Assembly: GCF_003732275.1 (NCBI RefSeq)
Contig: NZ_MOBM01000002.1
Span: forward strand, 124,001-188,000
Direction: 5' to 3'
DNA: 64,000 nt
Source: Pseudomonas frederiksbergensis
GTDB lineage: Bacteria > Pseudomonadota > Gammaproteobacteria > Pseudomonadales > Pseudomonadaceae
Shown: positions 1 through 9,956 of the stretch, one piece after another
Layout of the letters: every line of letters starts with the position of its first letter
Position numbering within the stretch: position 1 is the stretch's first letter
Position numbers and translations under genes: made by a program
The notes under the pieces: model-generated
Told to the model about the DNA's origin: nothing
The model's input: only the letters and a program-made list of their open reading frames with translations
Databases searched by the model: none

Positions 1-1035
1 CAGTTGCTCAAGGCCAACAAGGCCGGCGACCTGAACAGCAAGCCAATTGGCACCGGCCCGTTCGTTTTCCAGCGCTACGCCAAGGACGCTCAAGTCCGCT
101 TCAAGGCCAACCCGGACTACTTCCGCGGCAAACCACCGGCTGATTCGCTGATTCTGGCGATCGCCACCGACAACAACGTGCGCCTGCAAAAGCTCAAGGC
201 CAACGAGTGCCAGATCGCGCTGTATCCGAAACCGGATGACATCCCGAGCATTAAGAAAGACGACAAGCTGAAGGTCGATGAACTGAACGCGATGACCGTG
301 TCCTACATCGCCATGAACACCACTCACAAGTACATGAGTGATGTGCGAGTGCGCAAAGCGATCGACATTGCGTTCGATAAGGAAGCCTACGTCAACGCGC
401 TGTTCGGCAAAGGCAACGCGACCGTGGCGGTCAACCCATACCCGGACACCCTGCTGGGCTACAACCACAAACTGACCAACCCGCCGCGTGATCTGGACAA
501 GGCTCGCGCCCTGCTCAAGGAAGCCGGTGTACCGGATGGCACCGCGTTCACCCTGTTCACCCGTAACGGCGGCGGCCCGACCAACCCGAACCCGATGCTC
601 GGCGCGCAGATGATGCAAGCCGACCTGGCCAAGGTCGGGATCAAGGTCGATATTCGTGTCATGGAATGGGGCGAAATGCTCAAGCGCGCGAAAAACGGCG
701 AGCACGACATGGTGTCCGCCGGCTGGGCGGGCGACAACGGCGACCCGGATAATTTCCTGACGCCTATGCTCAGTTGTGAAGCCGCCAAGAACGGCGAAAA
801 CTACGCTCGCTGGTGCAATGAAAAGTTCCAGGCGCTGATCGACGAAGCAAGGGCTAAAGTGAACCCGGACGAACGCACGGCGCTCTACGAACAGGCCCAG
901 GCCATTTTTAATCAGGACCAGCCGTGGATCAGCATGGCGCACACCCGAATGTTCACCGCAATGCGCAACAACGTAGAGGGCTATCACATTAGCCCCCTCA
1001 CCACGAATAACTTCGCCACCACCCAGGTGAAGTAG
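1..1035 (+). CDS. dppA: Dipeptide ABC transporter substrate-binding protein, 3' part
   Basis: The reading frame is open from base 1, so the start and roughly the first 200 residues lie outside the window; 344 residues are visible. The family is SBP_bac_5 (DppA/OppA), periplasmic proteins that deliver di- or oligopeptides to a membrane permease. Supporting signs are the GTGPF segment near the left edge, the family-like NPDYF, and the C-terminal lobe typical of class C binding proteins. The dppBCDF genes follow directly. Pseudomonas genomes often carry several dppA paralogues beside one dppBCDF set, so exact peptide specificity cannot be read here. Stop is TAG at 1033-1035. A strong hairpin follows before dppB. 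Confidence 0.93.
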   Translation, partial: QLLKANKAGDLNSKPIGTGPFVFQRYAKDAQVRFKANPDYFRGKPPADSLILAIATDNNVRLQKLKANECQIALYPKPDDIPSIKKDDKLKVDELNAMTVSYIAMNTTHKYMSDVRVRKAIDIAFDKEAYVNALFGKGNATVAVNPYPDTLLGYNHKLTNPPRDLDKARALLKEAGVPDGTAFTLFTRNGGGPTNPNPMLGAQMMQADLAKVGIKVDIRVMEWGEMLKRAKNGEHDMVSAGWAGDNGDPDNFLTPMLSCEAAKNGENYARWCNEKFQALIDEARAKVNPDERTALYEQAQAIFNQDQPWISMAHTRMFTAMRNNVEGYHISPLTTNNFATTQVK

Positions 1036-1044
1036 ATAAGAAAC

Positions 1045-1075
1045 GCCCGGCATCGCTGACCCAGCGATGCCGGGC
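1045..1075 (+). promoter_or_regulatory. Intercistronic hairpin between dppA and dppB
   Basis: A perfect 14-bp stem (1045-1058 with 1062-1075) with a 3-nt loop starts 9 nt after the dppA stop. No T-run follows, so it is not a standard intrinsic terminator. Such hairpins can protect the upstream message from 3' exonucleases, giving more binding protein than permease. It does not resemble the REP elements elsewhere in the window. Confidence 0.7.
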
Positions 1076-1107
1076 ACGCCTAACCGGCTGATGAGGTACC
1101 ACACAAG

Positions 1108-2118
1108 ATGTTTAGTTTTATTGCCCGCCGATTGGGGTTATTGATCCCCACGTTCTTCGGCATCACCTTGCTGACTTTCGCGTTGATTCGCATGATTCCA
1201 GGCGACCCCGTGGAAGTAATGATGGGCGAACGCAGAGTCGACCCCGAAATGCATGCTCAGGCAATGGAACGCCTAGGTCTGAACAAACCCCTGTATGCCC
1301 AATACCTGGATTACATCGGCAAGTTGGCCCACGGCGATCTCGGCGAATCCCTGCGTACCCGTGAAAGCGTCTGGACCGAGTTCAGCTCTCTATTCCCCGC
1401 GACCCTGGAACTGTCCATGGCCGCCCTGTTGTTCGCCGGCATCCTGGGCCTTCTGGCCGGGGTGATCGCGGCACTCAAGCGAGGATCCCTGTTCGACCAT
1501 GGGGTGATGGGCGTCTCCCTGGCGGGATACTCGATGCCGATCTTCTGGTGGGGCCTGATCCTGATCATGTTCTTCTCGGTGAGCCTGGGCTGGACGCCGG
1601 TGTCCGGGCGGATCGACCTGCTCTACGACATCGAGCCGCGCACCGGTTTCATGCTGATCGATACGTTGCTGGCCGATGATGTCGGGGCGTTCTTCGATGC
1701 CCTGCATCACCTCATCCTCCCGGCCATCGTGCTCGGCACCATCCCGCTGGCAGTGATCGCGCGGATGACCCGTTCGTCGATGCTCGAAGTGCTGCGTGAA
1801 GACTACATCCGTACCGCCCGTGCCAAAGGCCTGTCGCCGTCGCGCGTGGTGTTCGTTCACGGCCTGCGTAACGCGCTGATTCCGGTACTGACCGTAGTCG
1901 GCCTGCAAGTCGGCACGTTGCTGGCCGGTGCGGTCCTGACCGAAACCATTTTCTCCTGGCCCGGCATCGGCAAATGGCTGATCGAAGCCATTGGCGCACG
2001 GGATTATCCCGTGGTGCAGAACGGCATCCTGTTAATCGCCTGCCTGGTGATTCTGGTCAACTTCGTGGTGGACATCCTCTACGGCTTTGCCAACCCACGC
2101 ATCCGTCATCAGCGCTGA
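1108..2118 (+). CDS. dppB: Dipeptide ABC transporter permease DppB
   Basis: A 336-residue inner-membrane permease of the BPD_transp_1 family, forming the channel with DppC. It has the N-terminal helix typical of DppB/OppB (FSFIARRLGLLIPTF), about six membrane segments, and the cytoplasmic EAA-type loop around residues 228-250 (REDYIRTARAKGLS) that contacts the ATPases. The length matches the family. A GAGG lies about 10 nt upstream of the ATG. It is the second gene of the dpp cluster; dppC starts 10 nt after its stop. Confidence 0.96.
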   Translation: MFSFIARRLGLLIPTFFGITLLTFALIRMIPGDPVEVMMGERRVDPEMHAQAMERLGLNKPLYAQYLDYIGKLAHGDLGESLRTRESVWTEFSSLFPATLELSMAALLFAGILGLLAGVIAALKRGSLFDHGVMGVSLAGYSMPIFWWGLILIMFFSVSLGWTPVSGRIDLLYDIEPRTGFMLIDTLLADDVGAFFDALHHLILPAIVLGTIPLAVIARMTRSSMLEVLREDYIRTARAKGLSPSRVVFVHGLRNALIPVLTVVGLQVGTLLAGAVLTETIFSWPGIGKWLIEAIGARDYPVVQNGILLIACLVILVNFVVDILYGFANPRIRHQR

Positions 2119-2128
2119 GATCAAGATC

Positions 2129-3040
2129 ATGACCACTCTCACTACACCGGTAGCAGTCGATCAAAGCCTGCTGTATCCGTCCCCGTATAAAGAATTCTGG
2201 CACGCGTTCTCCAGGAATAAAGGCGCCGTCGCCGGCCTGATGTTCATGCTGCTGGTGATTTTCTGCGCGCTATTTGCCCCTTGGGTCGCGCCGCATAACC
2301 CGAGCGAGCAATTCCGCGACTTCCTGCTGACCCCGCCATCCTGGCTGGAAGGTGGACAAATCCAGTTCCTGCTCGGCACCGATGAATTGGGTCGCGACCT
2401 GCTGTCGCGGCTGATCCACGGTTCGCGCCTGTCCCTGCTGATCGGCTTGTCTTCGGTGGTGATGTCGCTGATTCCGGGCATCCTGTTGGGTCTGTTCGCC
2501 GGCTTCTTCCCGCGCGTGCTCGGCCCGACCATCATGCGTCTGATGGACATCATGCTGGCCCTGCCGTCCTTGCTGCTGGCGGTGGCGATTGTCGCCATCC
2601 TCGGCCCTGGCCTGATCAACACCATTATTGCCATCGCCGTGGTTTCGTTGCCGTCCTATGTTCGTCTGACCCGCGCCGCGGTGATGGGCGAACTGAACCG
2701 CGACTACGTAACCGCCGCGCGCCTGGCCGGTGCCGGTCTGCCACGCCTGATGTTCGTCACGGTGCTGCCCAACTGCATGGCGCCGCTGATCGTTCAGGCC
2801 ACTTTGAGCTTCTCCTCGGCGATTCTCGATGCCGCGGCACTGGGCTTCCTCGGCCTTGGCGTACAACCGCCAACGCCTGAGTGGGGCACCATGCTGGCTT
2901 CGGCTCGCGACTACATCGAACGCGCCTGGTGGGTGGTAAGTCTGCCTGGTTTGACCATTTTGCTCAGCGTGCTGGCAATCAACTTGATGGGCGACGGCCT
3001 GCGCGATGCGCTGGACCCGAAACTCAAGAACGCCGCCTGA
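2129..3040 (+). CDS. dppC: Dipeptide ABC transporter permease DppC
   Basis: The second permease subunit, 303 residues from the ATG at 2129. An in-frame ATG at 2087 would add 14 residues but lies inside dppB, so the inner start ([10 protein letters not shown]) is preferred. It has the N-terminal OppC-type segment ([13 protein letters not shown]), the typical [14 protein letters not shown] motif after the first helix, and the EAA loop ([14 protein letters not shown]). DppB and DppC together form the transmembrane channel. The ribosome-binding site is weak (GAGATCAAG), which suggests coupling to dppB translation. Confidence 0.95.
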   Translation: MTTLTTPVAVDQSLLYPSPYKEFWHAFSRNKGAVAGLMFMLLVIFCALFAPWVAPHNPSEQFRDFLLTPPSWLEGGQIQFLLGTDELGRDLLSRLIHGSRLSLLIGLSSVVMSLIPGILLGLFAGFFPRVLGPTIMRLMDIMLALPSLLLAVAIVAILGPGLINTIIAIAVVSLPSYVRLTRAAVMGELNRDYVTAARLAGAGLPRLMFVTVLPNCMAPLIVQATLSFSSAILDAAALGFLGLGVQPPTPEWGTMLASARDYIERAWWVVSLPGLTILLSVLAINLMGDGLRDALDPKLKNAA

Positions 3041-3050
3041 GGAGATTCAA

Positions 3051-4019
3051 ATGTCACTGTTAGAAATCAAGAATCTCAACGTTCGCTTCGGCGACAAGAA
3101 TGCCGTTCCGGTGGTCGACGGTCTCGACATTACCGTGGACAAGGGCGAAGTGCTGGCCATCGTTGGCGAATCGGGTTCCGGCAAGTCCGTGACCATGATG
3201 GCCCTGATGGGCCTGATCGAGCATCCGGGGATCGTCACCGCCGACGCCCTGAATTTCGATGGCAAGAACATGCTCAAGCTCAGCAATCGTCAGCGCCGGC
3301 AGATCGTCGGCAAAGACCTGGCCATGGTGTTCCAGGACCCGATGACCGCGCTGAACCCGAGCTACACCGTCGGCTTCCAGATCGAAGAAGTGCTGCGCCT
3401 GCACCTGAAAATGTCCAGCAAGCAAGCCCGCAAGCGTGCCATCGAACTGCTGGAAAAAGTGGAAATCCCGGGCGCCGCCAGCCGTATGGACGCCTACCCG
3501 CACCAACTCTCCGGCGGTATGAGCCAGCGCGTGGCGATTGCCATGGCGATTGCTGGCGAACCGAAACTGCTGATTGCTGACGAACCGACCACTGCACTCG
3601 ACGTAACGATTCAGGCGCAGATCATGGACCTGCTGCTGGCCCTGCAAAAAGAACAGAACATGGGCCTGGTGCTGATCACTCACGACCTCGCGGTCGTGGC
3701 CGAAACCGCCCAACGCGTGTGCGTAATGTACGCCGGCCAAGCGGTTGAAGTCGGTCAGGTGCCACAACTGTTCGACATTCCGGCGCACCCGTACAGCGAA
3801 GCACTGCTCAAGGCCATTCCGGAACACAGCCTGGGTGCCTCGCGCCTGTCGACGTTGCCGGGCATCGTTCCCGGTCGTTATGACCGTCCGCAAGGCTGCC
3901 TGTTGTCGCCGCGCTGCCCCTACGTGCAGGACAACTGCCGCACCCAGCGTCCGCCCCTTGACCAGAAAAGCAACAGCCTCGCCCGCTGCTTCTACCCGTT
4001 GAATCAGGAGGTGGCGTAA
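3051..4019 (+). CDS. dppD: Dipeptide ABC transporter ATP-binding protein DppD
   Basis: One of the two cytoplasmic ATPases, 322 residues. The start at 3051 is set by GAGGAG eight nt upstream; a longer frame reaches back into dppC but lacks support. It carries Walker A (GESGSGKS), the ABC signature (LSGGMSQR), Walker B ([12 protein letters not shown]), and the OppD/DppD C-terminal extension with cysteines (around CLLSPRCPY) that often binds an iron-sulfur cluster in this family. The stop codon overlaps the dppF start as TAATG. Confidence 0.96.
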   Translation: MSLLEIKNLNVRFGDKNAVPVVDGLDITVDKGEVLAIVGESGSGKSVTMMALMGLIEHPGIVTADALNFDGKNMLKLSNRQRRQIVGKDLAMVFQDPMTALNPSYTVGFQIEEVLRLHLKMSSKQARKRAIELLEKVEIPGAASRMDAYPHQLSGGMSQRVAIAMAIAGEPKLLIADEPTTALDVTIQAQIMDLLLALQKEQNMGLVLITHDLAVVAETAQRVCVMYAGQAVEVGQVPQLFDIPAHPYSEALLKAIPEHSLGASRLSTLPGIVPGRYDRPQGCLLSPRCPYVQDNCRTQRPPLDQKSNSLARCFYPLNQEVA

Positions 4020-4999
4020 TGGCCGTCGTACTAACCGCCCGAAACCTGACCCGTCACTACGAAGTGTCCCGCGGCCTGTTCAAGGGCCATGCAACCGTAC
4101 GCGCCCTCAACGGTGTGTCGTTCGAACTGGAAGCCGGCAAGACCCTCGCCGTTGTGGGTGAGTCGGGCTGCGGCAAATCCACCCTGGCCCGTGCCCTGAC
4201 GCTGATCGAAGAACCGTCCTCCGGTTCCTTGAAAATCGCCGGGCAGGAAGTCGCCGGTGCCAACAAGGCCCAGCGCAAGCAACTGCGCAAAGACGTGCAG
4301 ATGGTATTCCAGAGCCCATACGCGTCGCTGAACCCACGGCAGAAAGTCGGTGACCAACTCGCCGAGCCGCTGTTGATCAACACCAACCTGAGCGCCTCGG
4401 AACGTCGCGAGAAAGTCCAGGCGATGATGAAACAGGTGGGCTTGCGTCCGGAGCACTACCAGCGCTACCCGCACATGTTCTCCGGCGGTCAGCGCCAGCG
4501 GATTGCCCTGGCCCGCGCGATGATGCTGCAACCGAAAGTGCTGGTCGCGGACGAACCGACCTCGGCGCTGGACGTATCGATTCAGGCGCAGGTACTCAAC
4601 CTGTTCATGGATTTACAGCAAGAGTTCAACACCGCCTACGTGTTCATTTCCCACAACCTGGCCGTGGTGCGTCACGTTGCCGATCACGTGATGGTGATGT
4701 ACCTCGGCCGCCCGGTGGAAATGGGCCCGAAAGAGGACATCTACACCCGTCCTCTGCACCCGTACACTCAGGCGCTGTTGTCGGCCACTCCGACCATCCA
4801 CCCGGATCCGGACAAGCCGAAAATCAAGATCGTCGGCGAACTGCCGAACCCGCTGAACCCGCCGTCCGGCTGCGCCTTCCATAAGCGCTGCCCGTACGCG
4901 ACCGAGCGCTGCAGCGTCGAAGAGCCGCCCCTGCGCCTGCTCGACACCCGCCAAGTGGCTTGCCACTACGCCGAGCAATTCCTCGACGGCGCGGCGTAA
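4019..4999 (+). CDS. dppF: Dipeptide ABC transporter ATP-binding protein DppF
   Basis: The second ATPase, 326 residues. Its ATG shares a base with the dppD stop (TAATG), so translation is probably coupled. Walker A is GESGCGKST, the signature FSGGQRQR, and Walker B VLVADEPTSALD. The C-terminal oligopeptide extension has a Cys cluster (CAFHKRCPYATERC). It heterodimerises with DppD to power peptide import. It is the last gene of the operon and is followed by a REP pair and a possible terminator. Confidence 0.96.
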   Translation: MAVVLTARNLTRHYEVSRGLFKGHATVRALNGVSFELEAGKTLAVVGESGCGKSTLARALTLIEEPSSGSLKIAGQEVAGANKAQRKQLRKDVQMVFQSPYASLNPRQKVGDQLAEPLLINTNLSASERREKVQAMMKQVGLRPEHYQRYPHMFSGGQRQRIALARAMMLQPKVLVADEPTSALDVSIQAQVLNLFMDLQQEFNTAYVFISHNLAVVRHVADHVMVMYLGRPVEMGPKEDIYTRPLHPYTQALLSATPTIHPDPDKPKIKIVGELPNPLNPPSGCAFHKRCPYATERCSVEEPPLRLLDTRQVACHYAEQFLDGAA

Positions 5000-5002
5000 C
5001 AA

Positions 5003-5092
5003 TGTGGGAGCGAGCCTGCTCGCGATAGCGGTGTATCAGTCGGCATTAATGTCGACGGGTATGACGCCATCGCGAGCAGGCTCGCTCCCACA
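5003..5092. repeat. REP pair, GTGGGAGC family (copy 1)
   Basis: Two inverted REP sequences: TGTGGGAGCGAGCCTGCTCG at the left and its complement ending CGCTCCCACA at the right, separated by about 40 nt. This is the usual REPIN layout of the P. fluorescens group. It starts 3 nt after dppF. Confidence 0.9.
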
Positions 5093-5128
5093 GGTATTTA
5101 GCGGCACGAAATATCTAAAGCGTTGACC

Positions 5129-5175
5129 AACCCCTTCGGCTTCGATTGCGCATCAGTCTGGCAGGAGGGGTTTTT
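5129..5175 (+). terminator. Possible terminator of the dpp operon
   Basis: AACCCCT (5129-5135) pairs with AGGGGTT (5166-5172) and a T-run follows on the plus strand (5171-5175). The loop is about 30 nt, longer than usual, so the call is moderate. Confidence 0.5.
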
Positions 5176-5189
5176 CTTTGGTCCGTCAT

Positions 5190-5411
5190 TTACGTTTGCT
5201 TGTCTTCCTCTTCCTCATCGGAGTCTGGGTCGTCAGTCGAATCGTCATCGTCTGATTCGGTCGCAGCGATCATCAGCTCGCTATGCACGCCTTGCCCGTT
5301 CAGGGCCTGTTTTTCATGGTCCTGACATTCTGCCCACGCCACCGCCGACGTGCCGAGGGACAGCATCACCAAAACCTTAAGCAACAACACAACGCGTTGA
5401 AAAATACTCAT
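5190..5411 (-). CDS. Small exported protein with a highly acidic tail, unknown function
   Basis: A 73-residue ORF starting MSIFQRVVLLLKVLVML; an in-frame ATG at 5423 would add 4 residues. The N-terminus looks like a Sec signal peptide, with cleavage probable after AVAWA. The mature protein would be only about 45-50 residues, with one Cys (AEC) and a C-terminal run dominated by Asp and Glu (ESDDDDSTDDPDSDEEEED). The acidic tail could bind divalent metals or basic surfaces, but that is inference. I do not recognise the family. It stands alone on the minus strand, convergent with the dpp operon. A GGA-type ribosome site overlaps the upstream ATG. Confidence 0.55.
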   Translation of the reverse strand: MSIFQRVVLLLKVLVMLSLGTSAVAWAECQDHEKQALNGQGVHSELMIAATESDDDDSTDDPDSDEEEEDKQT

Positions 5412-5589
5412 AGCCGATTCCATCCTTTCTTGGGTGACACGTGGATGCCTGAAAGGTACTGAGTGAAATTTAGTTCCGATTGACCGGGTTCTCCAGATAG
5501 GACGCTACCGGGTAGCAGAAAATGTCGTTGGCGAAGAGATTGGTTTTGAATAAACCTTATATCCAAACCCACTAACGATGATGATTCCA

Positions 5590-5679
5590 TGTGGGAGCGG
5601 GCTTGCTCGCGAAGGCGTCGGGTCAGTCGACATCAATGTTGAATGAAAGGCCGCTTTCGCGAGCAAGCCCGCTCCCACA
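5590..5679. repeat. REP pair, GTGGGAGC family (copy 2)
   Basis: TGTGGGAGCGGGCTTGCTCG at the left and its complement (CGAGCAAGCCCGCTCCCACA) at the right. It uses the GGGCTTGC variant of the stem, whereas copy 1 has GAGCCTGC. It sits beyond the prfC terminator. Confidence 0.9.
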
Positions 5680-5696
5680 GTTGACCGAGGTGGCAC

Positions 5697-5731
5697 AAAA
5701 AAAGCCCCGAGGCTTACGCATCGGGGCTTTG
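5697..5731 (-). terminator. Intrinsic terminator of prfC
   Basis: On the minus strand a stem AAAGCCCCGA/TCGGGGCTTT is followed by a T-run (the A-run at about 5696-5703 on the plus strand). It starts about 20 nt after the prfC stop. Confidence 0.85.
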
Positions 5732-5749
5732 GGGGTTACGGCTCAGCGC

Positions 5750-7333
<1,584 letters not shown>

Positions 7334-7370
7334 GGGAAATCGCCTGGCAGGTGATTCAAAAAGGGCCGCG

Positions 7371-7376
7371 ATTATA
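7371..7376 (-). promoter_or_regulatory. prfC promoter -10 element
   Basis: A perfect TATAAT on the minus strand, 38 nt upstream of the prfC ATG. The -35 region about 17 nt further up is poor (TCGGTT). The rest of the 326-bp gap up to 7659 holds a 7-bp inverted repeat (CGTCAGG/CCTGACG, 7489-7523) and a small GTGGA/TCCAC hairpin at 7458-7471. I see no gene in it and no clear promoter for the operon at 7660. Confidence 0.5.
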
Positions 7377-7659
7377 GCCCAACTTCATCGAATAACCGAA
7401 CCGTTGAGCACATTAGGGGTGGCCAAATGCTGCTTCAGATGGGAACCTTTCGGAGCGTGGAGGCGTCCACTCCCCTGTTACGGCTATTCGTCAGGGTTGA
7501 AAAATCAGCAAGTTAGCCTGACGAGGCTGCGCTTATGGCTCGATTTCATGCGGTTTCACGAGCATGAAGAGCTGCTTCTCGCGAACGTTGATTTCCCGGC
7601 AGCCAGGAATGGCATGCCACACGGGACTGCGTCCGCCGACTGAAAAAAGGAGTCCGCCT

Positions 7660-8376
7660 GTGGCTATTCGCTATGGCAAAGGGCTGATAGGAGGTGCGGT
7701 TGTCGTCGCCCTTCTGGCCCTGCTGGTCCACTGGATTGGCATCAACACGATCGAACAGTACCGCGACGATTTGTTGTTTTACCTGCAAGCTCATCTGATT
7801 CTCGTCCTCGTTTCCATGCTGGCCGCCCTTGTAGTGGGCATACCCGCCGGTATCTTCCTCAGCCGCCCGACCATGGTTGGACGCGCCGAACGCTTCATGC
7901 AGATCTTCAACATCGGCAACACCGTGCCGCCTCTCGCCGTATTGGCCATCGCCCTGGGGATCCTCGGCATTGGCAGCGGTCCTGCGATTTTCGCTTTGTT
8001 CCTCGCCTCACTGTTGCCGATTGTGCGCAACACCTATGAAGGTCTGAAAAACGTTCAGGGTTCACTCAAGGAAGCGGCCGTTGGCATCGGCATGACACCG
8101 ACTCAGGTGCTATGGCGGGTCGAACTGCCGAACGCCGTGCCGATCATCATCGGTGGTGTGCGCGTGGCGCTGGCGATCAATGTCGGTACCGCACCGCTGG
8201 CGTTCCTGATCGGCGCCAACAGTCTGGGCAGCCTGATTTTCCCCGGCATCGCCCTGAACAATCAGCCGCAACTGCTGCTCGGCGCGGCATGCACCGCCCT
8301 GCTGGCCTTGCTGCTCGACGGCCTGGTGACACTCGCCAGCCGCCTCTGGCTCGAACGCGGCTTGCGCCCGTCTTAA
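7660..8376 (+). CDS. Osmoprotectant-type ABC transporter permease (first)
   Basis: A 238-residue permease starting at GTG 7660, set by AAGGAG eight nt upstream; an ATG at 7564 would add 32 unlikely residues. BPD_transp_1 family with about six membrane segments and the OpuB/OpuC/YehW-like pattern (NIGNTVPPLAVLAIALGILGIG). The EAA loop is near GSLKEAAVGIGMTPTQ. It is the first gene of a four-gene operon, permease - binding protein - permease - ATPase, typical of quaternary-amine uptake (glycine betaine, choline, carnitine). The actual ligand is not determined by the sequence. Confidence 0.88.
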   Translation: MAIRYGKGLIGGAVVVALLALLVHWIGINTIEQYRDDLLFYLQAHLILVLVSMLAALVVGIPAGIFLSRPTMVGRAERFMQIFNIGNTVPPLAVLAIALGILGIGSGPAIFALFLASLLPIVRNTYEGLKNVQGSLKEAAVGIGMTPTQVLWRVELPNAVPIIIGGVRVALAINVGTAPLAFLIGANSLGSLIFPGIALNNQPQLLLGAACTALLALLLDGLVTLASRLWLERGLRPS

Positions 8377-8396
8377 GCCTCGGCAAAGGAATTTTT

Positions 8397-9290
8397 ATGA
8401 AGAAATTAAGCTTTTTAATAGGCTGCGTTCTGCTGTTCGCAGGATTTGCCCAAGCCGCTGAAAAACCCGTTATCCGCATCGGCGCCCGGGTGTTCACCGA
8501 ACAAACCCTGCTGGCGGAAATCACCTCCCAATACCTGCGCACCAAGGGTTACGACACCCAAGTGACCGGCGGTCTGGGCAGCAACCTGGCCCGCAGCGCC
8601 CACGAAAGTGGTCAGCTGGATTTGATGTGGGAATACACCGGCGTGTCGCTGGTGGCTTACAACCATGTCACTGACAAGCTCGACAGCGCTCAGTCCTACG
8701 CCCGGGTGAAAGAACTCGACGCGAAAAAAGGTCTGGTCTGGCTCACCCCTTCGAAGTTCAGCAACACCTACGCCCTGGCCCTGCCGGAAAACACCGCGAA
8801 GGCTTACCCACAGATCAACACCATGAGCGAGCTGAACACGGTGCTGCAGGCTGAGGCGAAGACCAATCACCTCGTCGCTCTGGACACCGAGTTTGCCAAC
8901 CGTTCCGACGGTCTGGCCGGCATGGTCGATCTCTATGGCATGAACCTGACCCGCAACAACATTCGCCAGATGGATGCCGGGTTGGTCTACACCGCGCTGC
9001 GCAATGGCCAGGTGTTTGCCGGTCTGGTCTACACCACTGACGGTCGTTTGAACGCCTTCAAGCTCAAATTGCTGGAAGACGACAAACATTACTTCCCGGA
9101 CTACACCGCCGCGCCGGTGGTGCGTCAGGTCTACCTCGACGCCCACCCGAAACTCGCCGAAGAGCTCAAGCCACTGGCCCAACTGTTCGACGACGCCACC
9201 ATGCGCCAGCTGAACGCGCGGGTCGATGTCGATCATGAAAGCCCTTCATCCGTTGCTGCAGACTTCCTGCGCCAGCACCCCATCAACTGA
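8397..9290 (+). CDS. Osmoprotectant-type ABC transporter substrate-binding protein
   Basis: 297 residues from the ATG at 8397, with AAAGGA upstream; the longer frame from 8112 lies inside the preceding gene and is rejected. A Sec signal peptide (MKKLSFLIGCVLLFAGFAQA) precedes a mature OpuAC/OsmF-type periplasmic binding domain (RIGARVFTEQTLLAEITSQYL; LMWEYTGVSLVAY). Proteins of this class bind glycine betaine, choline or related compounds in an aromatic cage. It lies 20 nt after the first permease. Confidence 0.88.
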   Translation: MKKLSFLIGCVLLFAGFAQAAEKPVIRIGARVFTEQTLLAEITSQYLRTKGYDTQVTGGLGSNLARSAHESGQLDLMWEYTGVSLVAYNHVTDKLDSAQSYARVKELDAKKGLVWLTPSKFSNTYALALPENTAKAYPQINTMSELNTVLQAEAKTNHLVALDTEFANRSDGLAGMVDLYGMNLTRNNIRQMDAGLVYTALRNGQVFAGLVYTTDGRLNAFKLKLLEDDKHYFPDYTAAPVVRQVYLDAHPKLAEELKPLAQLFDDATMRQLNARVDVDHESPSSVAADFLRQHPIN

Positions 9291-9302
9291 GGAGGAAAAG
9301 CC

Positions 9303-9956
9303 ATGGAATTTTTGAACGCCTTTTCCCATCTCGATTGGCCGCAGGTTTTGCACCTGACCTGGCAGCACATCACCCTGGTTGGCATCGCCGTGACCCTGGC
9401 GATTCTGGTCGGCGTGCCGCTGGGCATCCTGATGACCCGTTTCCCGACACTGGCCGGCCCCTTGCAAGCCAGCGCCACGGTGCTGCTGACCGTGCCGTCG
9501 ATTGCGCTGTTCGGCCTGTTGCTGCCGTTCTATTCCAAATTCGGCCAGGGCCTCGGCCCGATGCCGGCGATCACCGCAGTGTTTCTGTACTCGCTGCTGC
9601 CGATTATGCGTAACACCTATTTGGCGCTGACCGGCGTCGAACCGGGCATTCGCGAAGCAGCGCGTGGCATCGGCATGACCTTCGGCCAGCGCCTGCGCAT
9701 GGTCGAATTGCCCATCGCCGTGCCGGTGATCCTCGCCGGTGTGCGCACCGCCGTGGTGATGAATATCGGTGTGATGACCATCGCCGCGACCATCGGCGCC
9801 GGTGGCCTCGGTGTACTCATTCTCGCTTCCATCAGCCGCAGCGACATGTCGATGCTGATTGTCGGCGCCGTGCTGGTCAGTCTCCTGGCCATCTTCGCCG
9901 ACCTGCTTCTGCAATGGCTGCAACGCACGCTGACTCCAAAAGGACTCCTGAAATGA
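9303..9956 (+). CDS. Osmoprotectant-type ABC transporter permease (second)
   Basis: A 217-residue permease, the partner of the one at 7660. It has about five or six membrane helices, the SIALFGLLLPF core and an EAA loop (GIREAARGIGMTFGQRLRM). GAGGAG lies upstream of the ATG. Its last codons overlap the ATPase start as ATGA, so the two are probably translated together. Confidence 0.9.
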   Translation: MEFLNAFSHLDWPQVLHLTWQHITLVGIAVTLAILVGVPLGILMTRFPTLAGPLQASATVLLTVPSIALFGLLLPFYSKFGQGLGPMPAITAVFLYSLLPIMRNTYLALTGVEPGIREAARGIGMTFGQRLRMVELPIAVPVILAGVRTAVVMNIGVMTIAATIGAGGLGVLILASISRSDMSMLIVGAVLVSLLAIFADLLLQWLQRTLTPKGLLK

